Below are positions 1 through 10,616 of a stretch of 64,000 nucleotides of DNA, piece after piece. The DNA comes from Sistotremastrum niveocremeum HHB9708. Lineage: Eukaryota > Basidiomycota > Agaricomycetes > Sistotremastrales > Sistotremastraceae. The stretch covers positions 186,001 through 250,000 of the forward strand of contig KV419423.1 of NCBI GenBank assembly GCA_001630475.1, in the 5' to 3' direction. The notes under the pieces are model-generated. The model had not been told where the DNA came from, searched no databases, and worked only from the letters and a program-made list of their open reading frames with translations. Every line of letters starts with the position of its first letter. The first letter of the stretch is position 1. The translations under genes and the position numbers were made by a program.

Positions 1-1
1 C

Positions 2-3000
2 CACGACGATACGGATTATGATGAACCACCTGCGCCACGGACACCTTCCAGATCAAACCCTCCGCGTTCCACAGGTATGGCTTTTTCCTGCGCTGAGTCC
101 TTCGCACAACAATTTGAGCTTTCTTGCAAGCGCGCCAAAAAACTACTGAATCATCTCGAGACCCACCACCACACACTCCTTCTCCTCCGCCTCCGCCACC
201 ATCTCCATCGTTGACCCGCTCGCATTCTGCCACCCATTCGCCACAATCCAAAACCACATCTCCCAAAACAAAACCATCGCCGACCGCTCGAATCAGGACT
301 AACGGAAATTTACCTTCGATGCAAACAAAATCTGCTAAGGACACCGCGAACATCTTAATGAAGGAAATGCGAAAAGAACAAGAGGCTGCAAAACTGAAGC
401 AGCAAAAGGAAGAAGAAGAGGCGGAGGAGTCTGACCAGAGAAGTGCGGATTCTGGGATGGAGTTCCCGCAGAAACCGAAACCAAGAGTGTCGGCGACTTT
501 TGGACCAGCTTCCAAGCAACCGACTAACGGGAAGAGAACGAATGTCCACATCACCATCGTCAATACCAAGGAACAGCCTCTCGGTACTATCGAAGTTACG
601 ACAAGCACGAAACCCTTTTCGAAACCCCCCTCTGGTAGCAACAAAAGACCTTCGGGTAGTCCATCCAAAGCATCTGACTGGATAGAAGGGTCAGAAGGTC
701 CCAGCTCATCTAGTCTCTCACTGGCACGCAAGGTGCAGACGCCGAAACAGATGAAGCTCCCCTCTTCCTCCTTATCTCAATCACTCTCCGGATCGCAAAG
801 TCAGAGCCAGGAGAAGCATCGAGACGGCACTGCCGCCAAAGTCCTCGATATGTCCATTGTCCCGGAGACTCAGGAGACCCCTTCGACTTCCTCGAAATCG
901 CAGTCTCAACCACAAGGGCAGAGTCAGTCACTGCCACCCGCCACTCAAACTCCTCTTCGGTCCCAAGCTTCCCTCCTGGAATCCGATCCTCGGGGAGACC
1001 CACAGACAGATACGCAGGCATTTCCTTCTTCACCTCCCGTTCCTCAAATCTCGATACATCCATCTCCCGATGCCCCTCCCGAGTCACCACGCGGAAGAGA
1101 CATCCTCCCTGGGCCCATCTCTCCACTCACATCCTCGAGAACAAAATCGAAACCCGGGCCGAAGACGAAGACCTTGACGTTTAGACCGGTTCCCTTTGTA
1201 ACGCCCTCCCGATTTAAATCTTTGGTCAAGAAGAATGGGAGGCAAGGCGATAATGATCCGCCCTCAAGTCCCGTCGAGTCGTTCTCTACACCTTCGCAGA
1301 ACAGCAAAAAGCAACGCGACGCTGGGATGGAGAGTATTGACATCGATTCAACGGGAGTTAGCTTGCCCAAAAGCACTCTGGAGAGTCATGTTGATCAGAG
1401 TCACGAGGGGAAGCAAAGAGAGCCGAGTATTGGACTTGACGATTCGTTTGTGGATTGGAGCGGTGGGGATGCAGATCAGGGAGATCTTGGGGACAATGAG
1501 ATGGATGTGGATAAACGTGTGGATACTGGTGCAAGGAAAGGCGCGTCCAATCACACGGAGTGGCAAGCACACGAAGAGGAGGAGGAAGAGGAGGAAGACG
1601 AAGACGAAGAAGAGGATAAGGATGTTGAGGAGAAAGACGAGGAAGTAGAAGTTGCTAAAGCTCGGGAGCCCGCCAAGCCCGACGAAGAAGACGAAGAAGA
1701 AAGTCAAACGCAAGAGGACGAGGAGCCTGTCAGTCAAGAGAAAGGATCGGTCATCTCTCGTATCAAGAGCATTTTCTCCGCGAGATCAACAACTCCTGTG
1801 ACGCCATCCAAAGCCAACGGACCAGAAGGACGGAAGCAAAAACCACGATTAGAGACTCCCACACGACAGCCTACGATCAATCAAGGAAAGAGCAAGATTG
1901 ACACAGTATTACCGTCCTTGAATGCTGACGAACTGGTGAGTGAATGCATCTGGGGAAAGTTTGGTTCTTAGAAGTGGTGTAGAAATTGTTGGATGAGGCT
2001 CCCAAAGCTATAGCGTCGAAATCACCTTCAAAGGCAACCTCAAGAGCGACGTCTTATCTCGCGGTATGTGCCTCTACCATTGTTGCATAGATCATAATAA
2101 TAGACGTGCTTAGGATTCTGCAACCCCTGCCCCGCAAGACGACTTCGTGCCAGTTCATCACGAGCTTTCTGTGGAAGATCAGCAACTTCAGGATCTTCTT
2201 GTGCAATACGTACGGCCTACTATTCTATGATGACGATCATTCTGATCTTGCAGCAGATTCCGAACCTTGCGCACGAGCCTCACCATCGTGTCGTCCAACT
2301 CTCCAATCTCCTTTCATTCAATGCCGCAGAGATCCAGCGCTTGAATGATGCAGTTCGTGCCCGAGATGAAGCCTATCAGTCTCGCGAGAAGAGTTATCAA
2401 GAGCAACTCGCACGTCGGCAGATGAACTATCACAAACATACAGCCGAGGTCGAAGAATTGGCAGCTTCGTACAAGACCAAATACGAGAAAAATCTCGAGC
2501 AATTCGCTCACCTCGACATGATTCGTACCGTCTACGAAACTGCCTCACAGAGGAACACGGAACTGGAGATCGAGAATTCAACGCTCGTCGAACGAAATTC
2601 AATCTTGGAGGGGCAAGTGAAGGATGGGATCAATCAGAATCGCATCTTCTACGAAACTCAGATTCAGGCCCTCAAAGCTGCGCTTTCTATAACAACAAGT
2701 CGGGCAACACTGTTCCAACAATTGGCTCATCGAACGGAACAATTCAATGTTCGGCAACGGGCAGCTCAGGAACCCGTTTTGCGGAGAGAAGTGGAGGTCC
2801 TCACGGCGGAAGTCACCCAGCTTCGCAAGAGGGAGGAAGAGTTGGTCGAGCAGATCAATTCAGAAGTTCGGGCGAAGAGAGACGACGAGGCTCTCGATGG
2901 CCTTCGCATGGAAGTAATGAGGCTTGGAGATGTGGAGCTGGAGTTGCGCAAGAAGGCGAAGGTGCTGAAGACTGAGCTGGAGAATACGAGGAAGGCGTGG

Positions 3001-3260
3001 CAGAACAGAGAACTCTCTTTGCAGAGGACGGAGAGAGTATATGCAGAAGACGCGGAGAAAGTCTTGCTCTGTCGATGGGCTATCAATGAACAGGGCGACT
3101 CATGTATGGTCGAGAGGCAAAATCGCAAGGTACAGTCGTCGATCTATCGATTAAATATGATTCTGATTTGGTGTCATTATTGCAGGAATTGCAAGAGCAC
3201 GTTATGCACGATCATCTTCAATACTTCGAATCTGTGGACACTCCTGATATCTCTTTCTGA
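2..3260 (+). CDS. Disordered/coiled-coil protein, 5' partial
   Basis: The 3' part of a large gene whose start lies before the window. Six exons read in one frame: 2-74, 131-1935, 1983-2063, 2114-2209, 2254-3129 and 3186-3260, joined by 45-57 bp GT-AG introns. The first roughly 600 residues are low complexity: Pro/Ser-rich stretches, Ser/Gln runs, basic patches and a long Glu/Asp tract encoded near 1560-1730. The last 300 residues are strongly helical and heptad-like, rich in Glu/Arg/Gln, and predict a long coiled coil. The basic and acidic clusters suggest a nuclear or scaffold protein, but this is inference. No enzymatic domain is visible and I do not recognise the family. Confidence 0.75.
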
Positions 3261-3406
3261 GATGTTAAATCTCTCTTTTCTAGGTGTAATTTAGCTGTCA
3301 TCTGTATCGGTTATACCCAAGCTTTGTACAAGGACTAAATGCTTGTAAGATCGTTCTAGATATAACGCTGTACATCTACGCTTCGCTACTTACTACCCTA
3401 ATCCCA

Positions 3407-4800
3407 TCAACCCATGGTGAGGAAACTGCTTAACACGGGGAGCTCGCCCAAGTACATGGAATCTCCTTCAATATTCATGTACACCTTTGTTGGCGGCATC
3501 TGTTTTATATCCGATTTGTATTCTTCAAGTTCCTCCACAGATATCTTTGTACCCCCGCAGACGATGAAGACGAGACTATCGTCCGGAGTCAAAGGCGCTC
3601 CAAGTATCCGTTCCAGCGTTCCCTCGTGATAGGCAGGGACGATAGTAGTTGAACAGGCAGTCTCCACCAAGAATTTGTGCTCGGCTATCATGTCATCAAG
3701 AGGTCAAGCTCTGACATTTACCAATAGACAATGAATGAACTCACCCGCAATGCGCATGGCAGCCAACATGCTGAGCTCATCTGGTACCGTAACACATTTG
3801 ACAGTTCCAGGGTGATCCAACGCCATTTCAACGACCTCCTTGGCCGGAGATGACGCCCCTAGCGAAGATACACGCGAATTTGGAACAATTTTTGCCAAGG
3901 TAATCCGATCAGAGACTTTAACTGGTGTTACGAAGTCCGGAGGGACATACGGCGGATCTGATGGGCGGCTCAGCAGCAAAGAATGATAAAAGCAAGCTGA
4001 TCCATGTGTTTCGAGGGCCACGACTGGAACTGTTTGACATTGATTATCCAGATGTTCCACGAGATAATTACTTGGACAAACCATTCTCCCACCCGACTTT
4101 GTCGCATCCAACGAGAACGCCACCTAACAGTCCTCCTCCGCCGACGCTGCAAAGTATAGCCTTGGGAGGATTGGGAAGTTCGGCCGCGATCTCCTCAATC
4201 ATAGATCCATGACCTGACCAAACGGTAGGATGATCGTAGGCTGGAACCATGACACTGACGGTATTTCATCAAGCTGTCGGTATTTCATATGATGATCAGG
4301 CTTACGCGTCAGGATCCCTTGCCACATGAGCAACAGCTGCAGCAAAAGCCTCCACATAGTTCTTCCCAACGACCTGAACGTTTGCTCCTCCGTCCTCAAG
4401 GGCGGTTTGTACGTCTAGAGGCAGGCCTTCGAATATATAGACAGTGCATTGCAAGCCAAGCTTTTGAGCGGCATAGGCAGCTGCAAGTCCAGCATTGCCA
4501 CCGGATGCAATCACAAGATGTGCAGAGCTCCCGTGTTTCTCCTTAACTTCTTGTATGAACAACGATAAGCCGCGATACTAGATTTCATTCGAATGACTTC
4601 GCGCGACCGGATGAGCTTGATATTATACCTTAAAAGACTGGGAAATTTGTAAATTCTGATTGGAGATGCATCAGATTCGTGACAAGAAGAACGCCTTCCG
4701 AAATGCATCCCACCTCTAGCTTGAGATAGACCGAACATCCCAGTAAACGCGAAAGATGGCGAGAGTGTATCACAGGTGTGTGCCTCCACAAAGGTGCCAT
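3407..4800 (-). CDS. PLP-dependent L-serine/L-threonine dehydratase, copy 1
   Basis: Fold-type II PLP enzyme of the serine/threonine dehydratase family (CHA1-like), predicted to deaminate L-serine or L-threonine to pyruvate or 2-oxobutyrate plus ammonia. Six exons: 4714-4800, 4629-4655, 4306-4577, 4082-4254, 3745-4029 and 3407-3684, giving 373 aa. The N-terminus contains LWRHTPVIHSRHLS. The PLP-binding lysine is K38 in the SQSFKYRG motif, split across an intron. The phosphate/substrate loop SGGNAG is near residues 63-68, and the glycine-rich SVGGGGLLGG is near 165-174. The start is the first ATG before the conserved LW-TP motif. It lies about 1 kb from a second copy in the same orientation with the same exon plan. 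Cytosolic, since no leader is seen. Confidence 0.9.
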
Positions 4801-5796
4801 ATTGATGGATGGTTTTGATATCGATCAAGACCCGCAGCTAGGCCTGAACCTATTCTTATAGATCGCATGCTTTCAGGTTTCGTAGGTTGCTGAGTTTGGT
4901 TCGGCCAGTCGGCGAGGGAGAGAGAAGGGGCTTGATCCGCAAAGTCCGTTGTCACAAAGTGGCCGTTAATTCCCGGCATATATTCAAGTCCCCGGGCGTT
5001 AATCTATTTATCATTCTACCAACGGGTGGCATGGCTGAACCTTATTAAAAACGATCAACTGCACATATATAGAAATCACTTGGAATATCGATTGTAATCA
5101 ATGCGGCTATAAAATCGAAGAGAAACGTTTATCGTGGGATGATGGGAATCATGGGATCGAGGTAGGCGTAAATCAATTGGTGTAACCCGACCCGAGGACG
5201 TGGTGTGGCGTGCCGCATGCAATTTATTCTCATGCAATCAGTCCGCCCATCGAGACTTGACTTATCGAGGGATTAAACGTTTCAAAGGATCCTTTTACGT
5301 GAGATCAGGATATGCTGCGATGTGCCAGTGTAGGACCAAAGCAAAGACGAGAAAGCCTCTGGGAGAAATTGGGAAGAAACGATCTGAGAGGGCTTTGGGT
5401 GGACTGTGACATTTCGAGTTGGGACATATGACTATCATATGATGGATCTTCAACATCTTGACCAGGCGTCAGCAAGAGCGCCAGGAGGCTCGATCCTGAG
5501 TTTCAGTCCGACTTGTAAGAGGCCCGGTTCGAAATCGAAACAGTAAATCCAAGTGGTGCTCAGCGCATATATTCAGTCCGCGAATTGATCCTTTTGAGTA
5601 TCTTCGGACCATGAGGTCCACACAGAAACGGGGGATGAGATTCAGAGAGAAAGCCTCCTCGTAATTCAATTCGATCAGTAATGTTAGATCATCGTCCAAG
5701 CAACGGGCGAAAGCAATTTACATAGACAGTCTAGAAACGAGGTGAATATGAGTAATTGCCACCCTGATCCATACAATTCTATAATGCTCATCTATT
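4801..5796. other. Intergenic region between the two dehydratase copies
   Basis: About 1 kb holding the promoter of copy 1 (right next to 4800) and the downstream sequence of copy 2. Short open frames on both strands have no recognisable product and no consistent splice partners. No RNA gene is recognised. Confidence 0.5.
4852..4874 (-). promoter_or_regulatory. Conserved TATA-type promoter block of dehydratase copy 1
   Basis: Read on the minus strand, this block ends in a TATAAGAAT-like TATA box preceded by GCATGC. It lies about 55 bp upstream of the ATG at 4800. The same 23-bp block, with one difference, occurs at the same relative place before copy 2 (7211-7233), so the duplication included the core promoter. 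Confidence 0.55.
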
Positions 5797-7166
5797 TTAT
5801 ACAACGAGCTCGCCCAAGTCCCCCAACTCAAGGCGTTCTCCTTCAACGTTCAGGTGAACCTGTGTCGAAGGCAGCCCTTTCAGGTATGCTTTATACTCTT
5901 CCAGCTCTTCGACGGATACCTTGGTCCCACCGCAAACGATGAAGACCACGCTATCGTCTTTTCTCAAAGGTGCTCCGAGGAGACGCTTCAAAAGTCCCTC
6001 ATGATAGGCAGGAATGAGAGTAGTTGAGCATGCGGTTTCGACCAATATTTTGTGATCGGCTACGGAGGCCAATTGAGAAACATTCCGTATGAGATCCTTC
6101 AAACAAGGCTGAACTCACAAGCAAGACGCATAGCAGCTAGCATGCTCAGTTCGTCTGGAACAGTCACACATGCAACGGTTCCAGGATGATCCAAAGACAT
6201 CTCAACCACTTCTTTGGCAGGCGAAGAGGCGCCGAGCGAAATCACGCGCGATTTCGGTGTGAGTTTCGCAAGGGTGATTCGATCGTTGACTTTGACTTGT
6301 TTCACGAAATCGGGAGGTGTATACGGTGACTTGGATGGACGGCTGAGCATCATGGAATGATAAAAACAAGAAGATCCGTGGGTCTCGAGAGCTACGATTG
6401 GGACTGAACGAGATGGGTTAGGTTGATAGCTTCGAGGGATGATAAAACACACCATTGTCCCATCCGACTTTCGAACACCCAACAAGTACGCCACCCAGTA
6501 ACCCTCCTCCACCCACACTACAGAGAATAGCCTTAGGAGGCGTTTGCAGTTCAGTCGCAGTCTCTTCAATCATCGATCCATGGCCAGCCCAGACTGTAGG
6601 ATGATCGTACGCAGGCACCATAACTCTGAAGTCGGAATCAGCTTTATGCAAAGGCGCTGAAAGTCGACTAGACTTACGCGCCAGGTTCTCTCTCCACATG
6701 AGCTGTAGCCCCCAAAAATGCATCTGGGTAATTATGTCCGTGCACAACGACGTTCGCTCCAACGTCTTCTAATCCCATTCGCACATCGGGATGAAGTCCT
6801 TCGTGGATGTACACTGTGCATCGAAGTCCTAGCTCTTGGGATGCACATGCAGCTGCTAATCCAGCGTTTCCACTTGAAGCGATGATAAGATGTACAGATT
6901 CGCCGTGCTTCTCGAAAGCTTCTTGAATAAATAGCGATAAGCCACGGTACTGTCATCTGTGTCATCGTTGTTCGACTCAATGGATCGCACGAGTATGGTA
7001 CCTTAAAAGACTGTGATGGTTGTAGAGTCTGAAGTCGAATGTGTTAAATGCATTCTCGATCTTTCGAAACGATACACACCTCTAATTTAAGATAAACAGA
7101 ACATCCCAATAGACGTGAAAGATGGCGAGAGCGAATGAGAGGGGTCCGAGTCCATAGATGTGGCAT
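5797..7166 (-). CDS. PLP-dependent L-serine/L-threonine dehydratase, copy 2
   Basis: Tandem paralogue of the gene at 3407-4800. Six exons: 7080-7166, 7002-7028, 6678-6949, 6453-6625, 6119-6403 and 5797-6059. The first five have exactly the lengths of copy 1 (87, 27, 272, 173, 285 bp), and the last is 15 bp shorter. The protein is 368 aa. It keeps LWTRTPLIRSRHLS, the PLP lysine in QPSQSFKYRG, SSGNAG in the substrate loop and SVGGGGLLGG, so it looks active. Copy 1 reads SGGNAG where this one reads SSGNAG, and copy 2 matches the LQPSQSFK form I recall for the family more closely than copy 1 (LQISQSFK). Same predicted reaction: deamination of serine or threonine in the cytosol. Confidence 0.9.
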
Positions 7167-7665
7167 AGTAATATCTTGTTTTGGGAGGAGCTCCAAGGCA
7201 AGCTTGAACGATTCTTATAGACCGCATGCTTTCGCTGTTTCAGACTTTCCTCGCTCACCGGCGCGGGTTTGGTTCGGGTTCGGCCAAAATTTAGCGAAGG
7301 CCGGACTGGCTTGATGATTGAAGGTCCGACGATGACAAAGCTTCATCAGTTTCATCGGCATGTATACAAGTTGCCGGGCGTCACTCCGCGATTTACAGGT
7401 TGGTCTATTTACTAAGATAAGATGCATGCCATTGCAAGCGGGTGGTTTATTTGAGAGTCTATCCAGGAGGCCGTTAAACACAGCGCAGAATCCTACTGCG
7501 ATTCGCCCCACAGCATCGTACTCGGACGCTCTCGAGCTCGGCTGAGCTCGGTACTCTGCATTGAGTCTGCAAAGCGAGGACGACGTGCTAGGACCAGAAT
7601 TTCAGCCCGCACATGCCCTGGAAAGATGCCTGACTCATGCTGAGAGAGATCAACGCCCGGCTCGA
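7167..7665. other. Intergenic region
   Basis: About 500 bp upstream of dehydratase copy 2 and downstream of the convergently placed mitochondrial-protein gene. It contains the duplicated promoter block at 7211-7233. Beyond that I see nothing supportable. Confidence 0.5.
7211..7233 (-). promoter_or_regulatory. Conserved TATA-type promoter block of dehydratase copy 2
   Basis: Near-identical to the block at 4852-4874, with one base different, about 47 bp upstream of the ATG at 7166. On the minus strand it reads a TATAAGAAT-like box. Confidence 0.55.
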
Positions 7666-8856
7666 TCAGGCGCTTGCTGGCTGCTCCGCCCCAGCGCCTC
7701 GCAATCGATCCAAAAGACCAGATCCCAAGAATCCAGACTTCTGTTGACTCGTCTGCAACTTCCAATCCTGCAAGCCCATAGCTCGCTGGACCTCGACTAA
7801 CCATTCCACAGGCTTTCCTGCCTTCCGAAGACATAGTCTCGAAGCGATGAGGACGTTCTGGGCATAGTATCGTTGTGTCCCCGTCCACCGTGAGTTGTTT
7901 TCGATGAAGTGAGGATCAGTAGATGCGTCGCGGAAGCTTTCAATGAGGTCCAGAAGGGCCTGGTTCGTTTTTTGAAGAGACGCCTGTAGTTTCGAAACTT
8001 CGTTCGCGTCTGGAGATCCTGATTTACTGAGGGACTCGAGTCGATTCTCTAATTTCCGGCGGTCTGCCAGAGTGAGTCGCATGAACTTGGTCCAGACGGA
8101 GAAGTCGTGGAGAGGAGGTCCAAGATGGTATAAAGGGTAGAGTGCAGATAGTGCAACCACCTGGGGTATAGTGGTGCACGTATCGAGGATTTGGTGGGCG
8201 AGTGGACGAGTAAGATCAAGACCGTATTTCGAACGATTCTTGAACAGGTCAACCGCGAACTCCGGTTCGTTGAGCTGTACGATTCGAGATACGAGAGCCT
8301 GGACGGCTTGGTCCTCCACGACACGTTTCGTATCTCGGAATCTCGATAATATCTCCTCTGACTTCTCCAAATGAGACTTGTCCTCGCATAGTTTGAACAA
8401 GCGAGCCAATGCATGACGATGTAACGCTTCTCCTTTGACGGTAGCGTTGGGTCCAACTCGCTGTTGAATGAAGGTGGCCAGTCCATCGAACGTCCGGCTC
8501 TCCTCATTGACTTCTCTTCGTCTCGCAGCTCGTCTATTCCTGTGCAACTGTCCCTTCGTTTTCGGTGTTCCATCGGCTTGGACGAACGAGTCGCTCGCGA
8601 ACGAAGATGATGGCGACGTGGATGTGGATGCAGATGTAGATGTGGCACTGGATGAAGGAGTGGATGGGGTGTCGAAGAGGTCAGAAGTTTTTCCAAAAAG
8701 GTCGTCCTCGTCATTGTCAAAATCTGCGGCAGTCGATTTTTTCTTCTTCGCCGAGGCTGGGGCCGATACATGAATTCCTCGGACTAGCTGACGTCCAGCA
8801 AGGGCGCTGGCTGTCCGAGTGTGCTGCCATGTTTTGCTTGGTAGCAGGCGATGCAT
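7666..8856 (-). CDS. Mitochondrially targeted helical protein of unknown function
   Basis: A single uninterrupted 396-aa frame. The start is the ATG at 8856. The open frame extends further 5' but has no earlier ATG, and the residues after this Met form a typical mitochondrial presequence: Arg/Ser/Leu-rich, no acids, with an RGIHVSAP stretch near residue 30 that fits a processing site. An acidic Ser/Thr-rich linker follows (about residues 40-95). The rest is a helical domain of about 300 residues with repeating amphipathic helices reminiscent of TPR/PPR-like mitochondrial RNA or ribosome-associated proteins. That resemblance is an impression from sequence texture, not a recognised family. Intronless, unlike its neighbours. 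Confidence 0.75.
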   Translation of the reverse strand: MHRLLPSKTWQHTRTASALAGRQLVRGIHVSAPASAKKKKSTAADFDNDEDDLFGKTSDLFDTPSTPSSSATSTSASTSTSPSSSFASDSFVQADGTPKTKGQLHRNRRAARRREVNEESRTFDGLATFIQQRVGPNATVKGEALHRHALARLFKLCEDKSHLEKSEEILSRFRDTKRVVEDQAVQALVSRIVQLNEPEFAVDLFKNRSKYGLDLTRPLAHQILDTCTTIPQVVALSALYPLYHLGPPLHDFSVWTKFMRLTLADRRKLENRLESLSKSGSPDANEVSKLQASLQKTNQALLDLIESFRDASTDPHFIENNSRWTGTQRYYAQNVLIASRLCLRKAGKPVEWLVEVQRAMGLQDWKLQTSQQKSGFLGSGLLDRLRGAGAEQPASA

Positions 8857-9647
8857 TTGGCTTGAACCTGAAAAATAGGCGCTCAAGCGTTCGTGCTGGT
8901 TCGCTCGTCGCTCGACATCGTCGAACAAGTACTCGCCGTCTTCAGAGAGCAGCCCATCGCCAAAAATTCACGCGCAATCTCGTTCTCGACTCAGCTTCAA
9001 GCATGCCTATGTTCCCTGTTCTCATGGTTTTTTTGCCAGGTTTCACCCAACCACCCGAGAGCACCGGAGAAAATACACGAGCTGGAGGAGTGTTTCCAAC
9101 CCCTGTTTACAATACGAGGGGGGTCCATCTCTTGATTATACATGCTTCCTTATACCCTGTGTTGCATCGCAATTTTTTGATGGCTCCCTATACATCGTTC
9201 CTCGTGCCGACCGCTCTCCAGCGGCACCGCGCCTGCTCGCTGTCTCTCTTGGCGTTAATCAAACTCTTCGCTTTTAATTGTATGTATAACGGGTGGAGCT
9301 GAATCATCATGTTGCAGAACCGAAATTGTCACTATTTTTTGGAAGAAACCGCTTGACATCCAAGTTCTGTGTGGTCGTTCAACCTTCAATCAGCATGCAT
9401 CGAGGCTAGATGATCGGGGAGCCGCTGAATTCGACAAATTAAATTGGTGCATGCGGCGTTGATTCCTGTGGTGGAGCCCTTGTTAGCTCCACGAGCTCTG
9501 CCTCCGAATATCCAGAATCTCAAACTGTGCTGTGCTAGGGTCTCTCGGCGCCGAAATGACCATCGGAGTCGAGCCTTGGCAACGTGATGCGGGATCTCTG
9601 ATACAAAGAGTGCTCTTTCCAACCGGCCTCTCATTTATACTCCCACT
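8857..9647. other. Intergenic region, divergent promoters
   Basis: 790 bp between the divergently transcribed mitochondrial-protein gene and the secreted-protein gene. Open frames crossing it (for example + strand 8640-9302) overlap the real gene and have no recognisable product. Nothing else is supported. Confidence 0.45.
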
Positions 9648-10419
9648 ATGAAGCTAGCACCGTCTTTGACTCTTCTTGGCGCCCTATACTGCGTCATCGG
9701 CCAGGGGGCAGCCTCCGAGCCGCCAGCCGGGTCAATTGGCCTATTTTACCCAACCTCACAGGCTGTGACAGGTAAAATGATAGCTCTGGTATATCCATCA
9801 GTAACCGGAACTAAAATTCAAATAGGGGAGACAGTCAACATAGGGATTGAAGTCTACAATGATGATATCTCTACTGCATTGGCGTTCAACACCTCCATGA
9901 CTGCCCTCCTGCCCAATGGCACGACCGTCCCTATATTCCACTCTGGACCTGACTATGAAGTCAATGGAATGCAATGCGCCGAGGGCGACACAGACACGAT
10001 CATCAGCGGACCATTAAATATTTCTCTTGCCGGAACGTATGTCAACCAAAAATCTTGTCGCGGTGTTGTTAAACCCATTGATATTCCACTTCTATAGATA
10101 CGCGATAACCTGGAACCTGACATACTTCACTTCCGCGAACACATCGCAAGTGAACAGAACATTCTGCGGTCCCGGCCCTTTCACTGCTCAAACATGGCTT
10201 TTGACTCAAAATATCACCGCCGCGCAGGGTGGTCATGGAGAGTCATCCAACGCCACAACGCCACCCGCGGTGCCGGTAGTCACTGAGACGCTGCCAAGCA
10301 AGCCAACTTCGAACCCCCAAACTGTGCCTGTTGTCAATAATGTCAACGGAGACGTTGCAGTTGTTTCATCATCCCTGATCGTACTCTTGATTCCCTTGAT
10401 TTCCGTAATGTTACGATGA
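9648..10419 (+). CDS. Secreted, probably GPI-anchored glycoprotein
   Basis: Two exons, 9648-10036 and 10098-10419, split by a 61-bp GT-AG intron, giving 236 aa. The N-terminus is a classical signal peptide (K at position 2, then hydrophobic residues to about 20, GQGAAS cleavage region). The mature part is beta-rich with several N-glycosylation sequons (NTS, NGT, NIS, NLT, NTS, NRT, NIT, NAT) and few cysteines. A Pro/Thr/Val-rich stalk follows from about residue 185. The last 22 residues form a hydrophobic tail (SSSLIVLLIPLISVML) after a small-residue region, which fits a GPI-attachment signal. Predicted plasma membrane or cell wall protein. Family not recognised. Confidence 0.85.
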
Positions 10420-10616
10420 TAGTCATGATAGTTGGACTCAGTCTCTCTAATTCTTGACTTCCACCCGCTACTCACGGGAATGCATGACATAGGCTCGAGC
10501 AAAACATTAAGCAGTATGTACGACGAGGAGACAGTAAAAGTCCTAAATAGAGCTATATCGTTGTTGATGTATTTGTTTACTCCTCTGCGTATTATCTCTG
10601 AGCTATAAATGCGATC

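Noticed and set aside
710-1126. Minus-strand frame of 138 codons
   Set aside because: Lies opposite the disordered coding region of the first gene. It is the complement of its Ser/Pro codons and has no features of its own.
5500-5545. GGTTCGAAATC, like a tRNA T-loop
   Set aside because: No acceptor, D or anticodon stems can be drawn around it.
8640-9302. Plus-strand 220-codon frame
   Set aside because: Overlaps the mitochondrial-protein gene on the other strand, has no recognisable motif, and runs into a divergent promoter.
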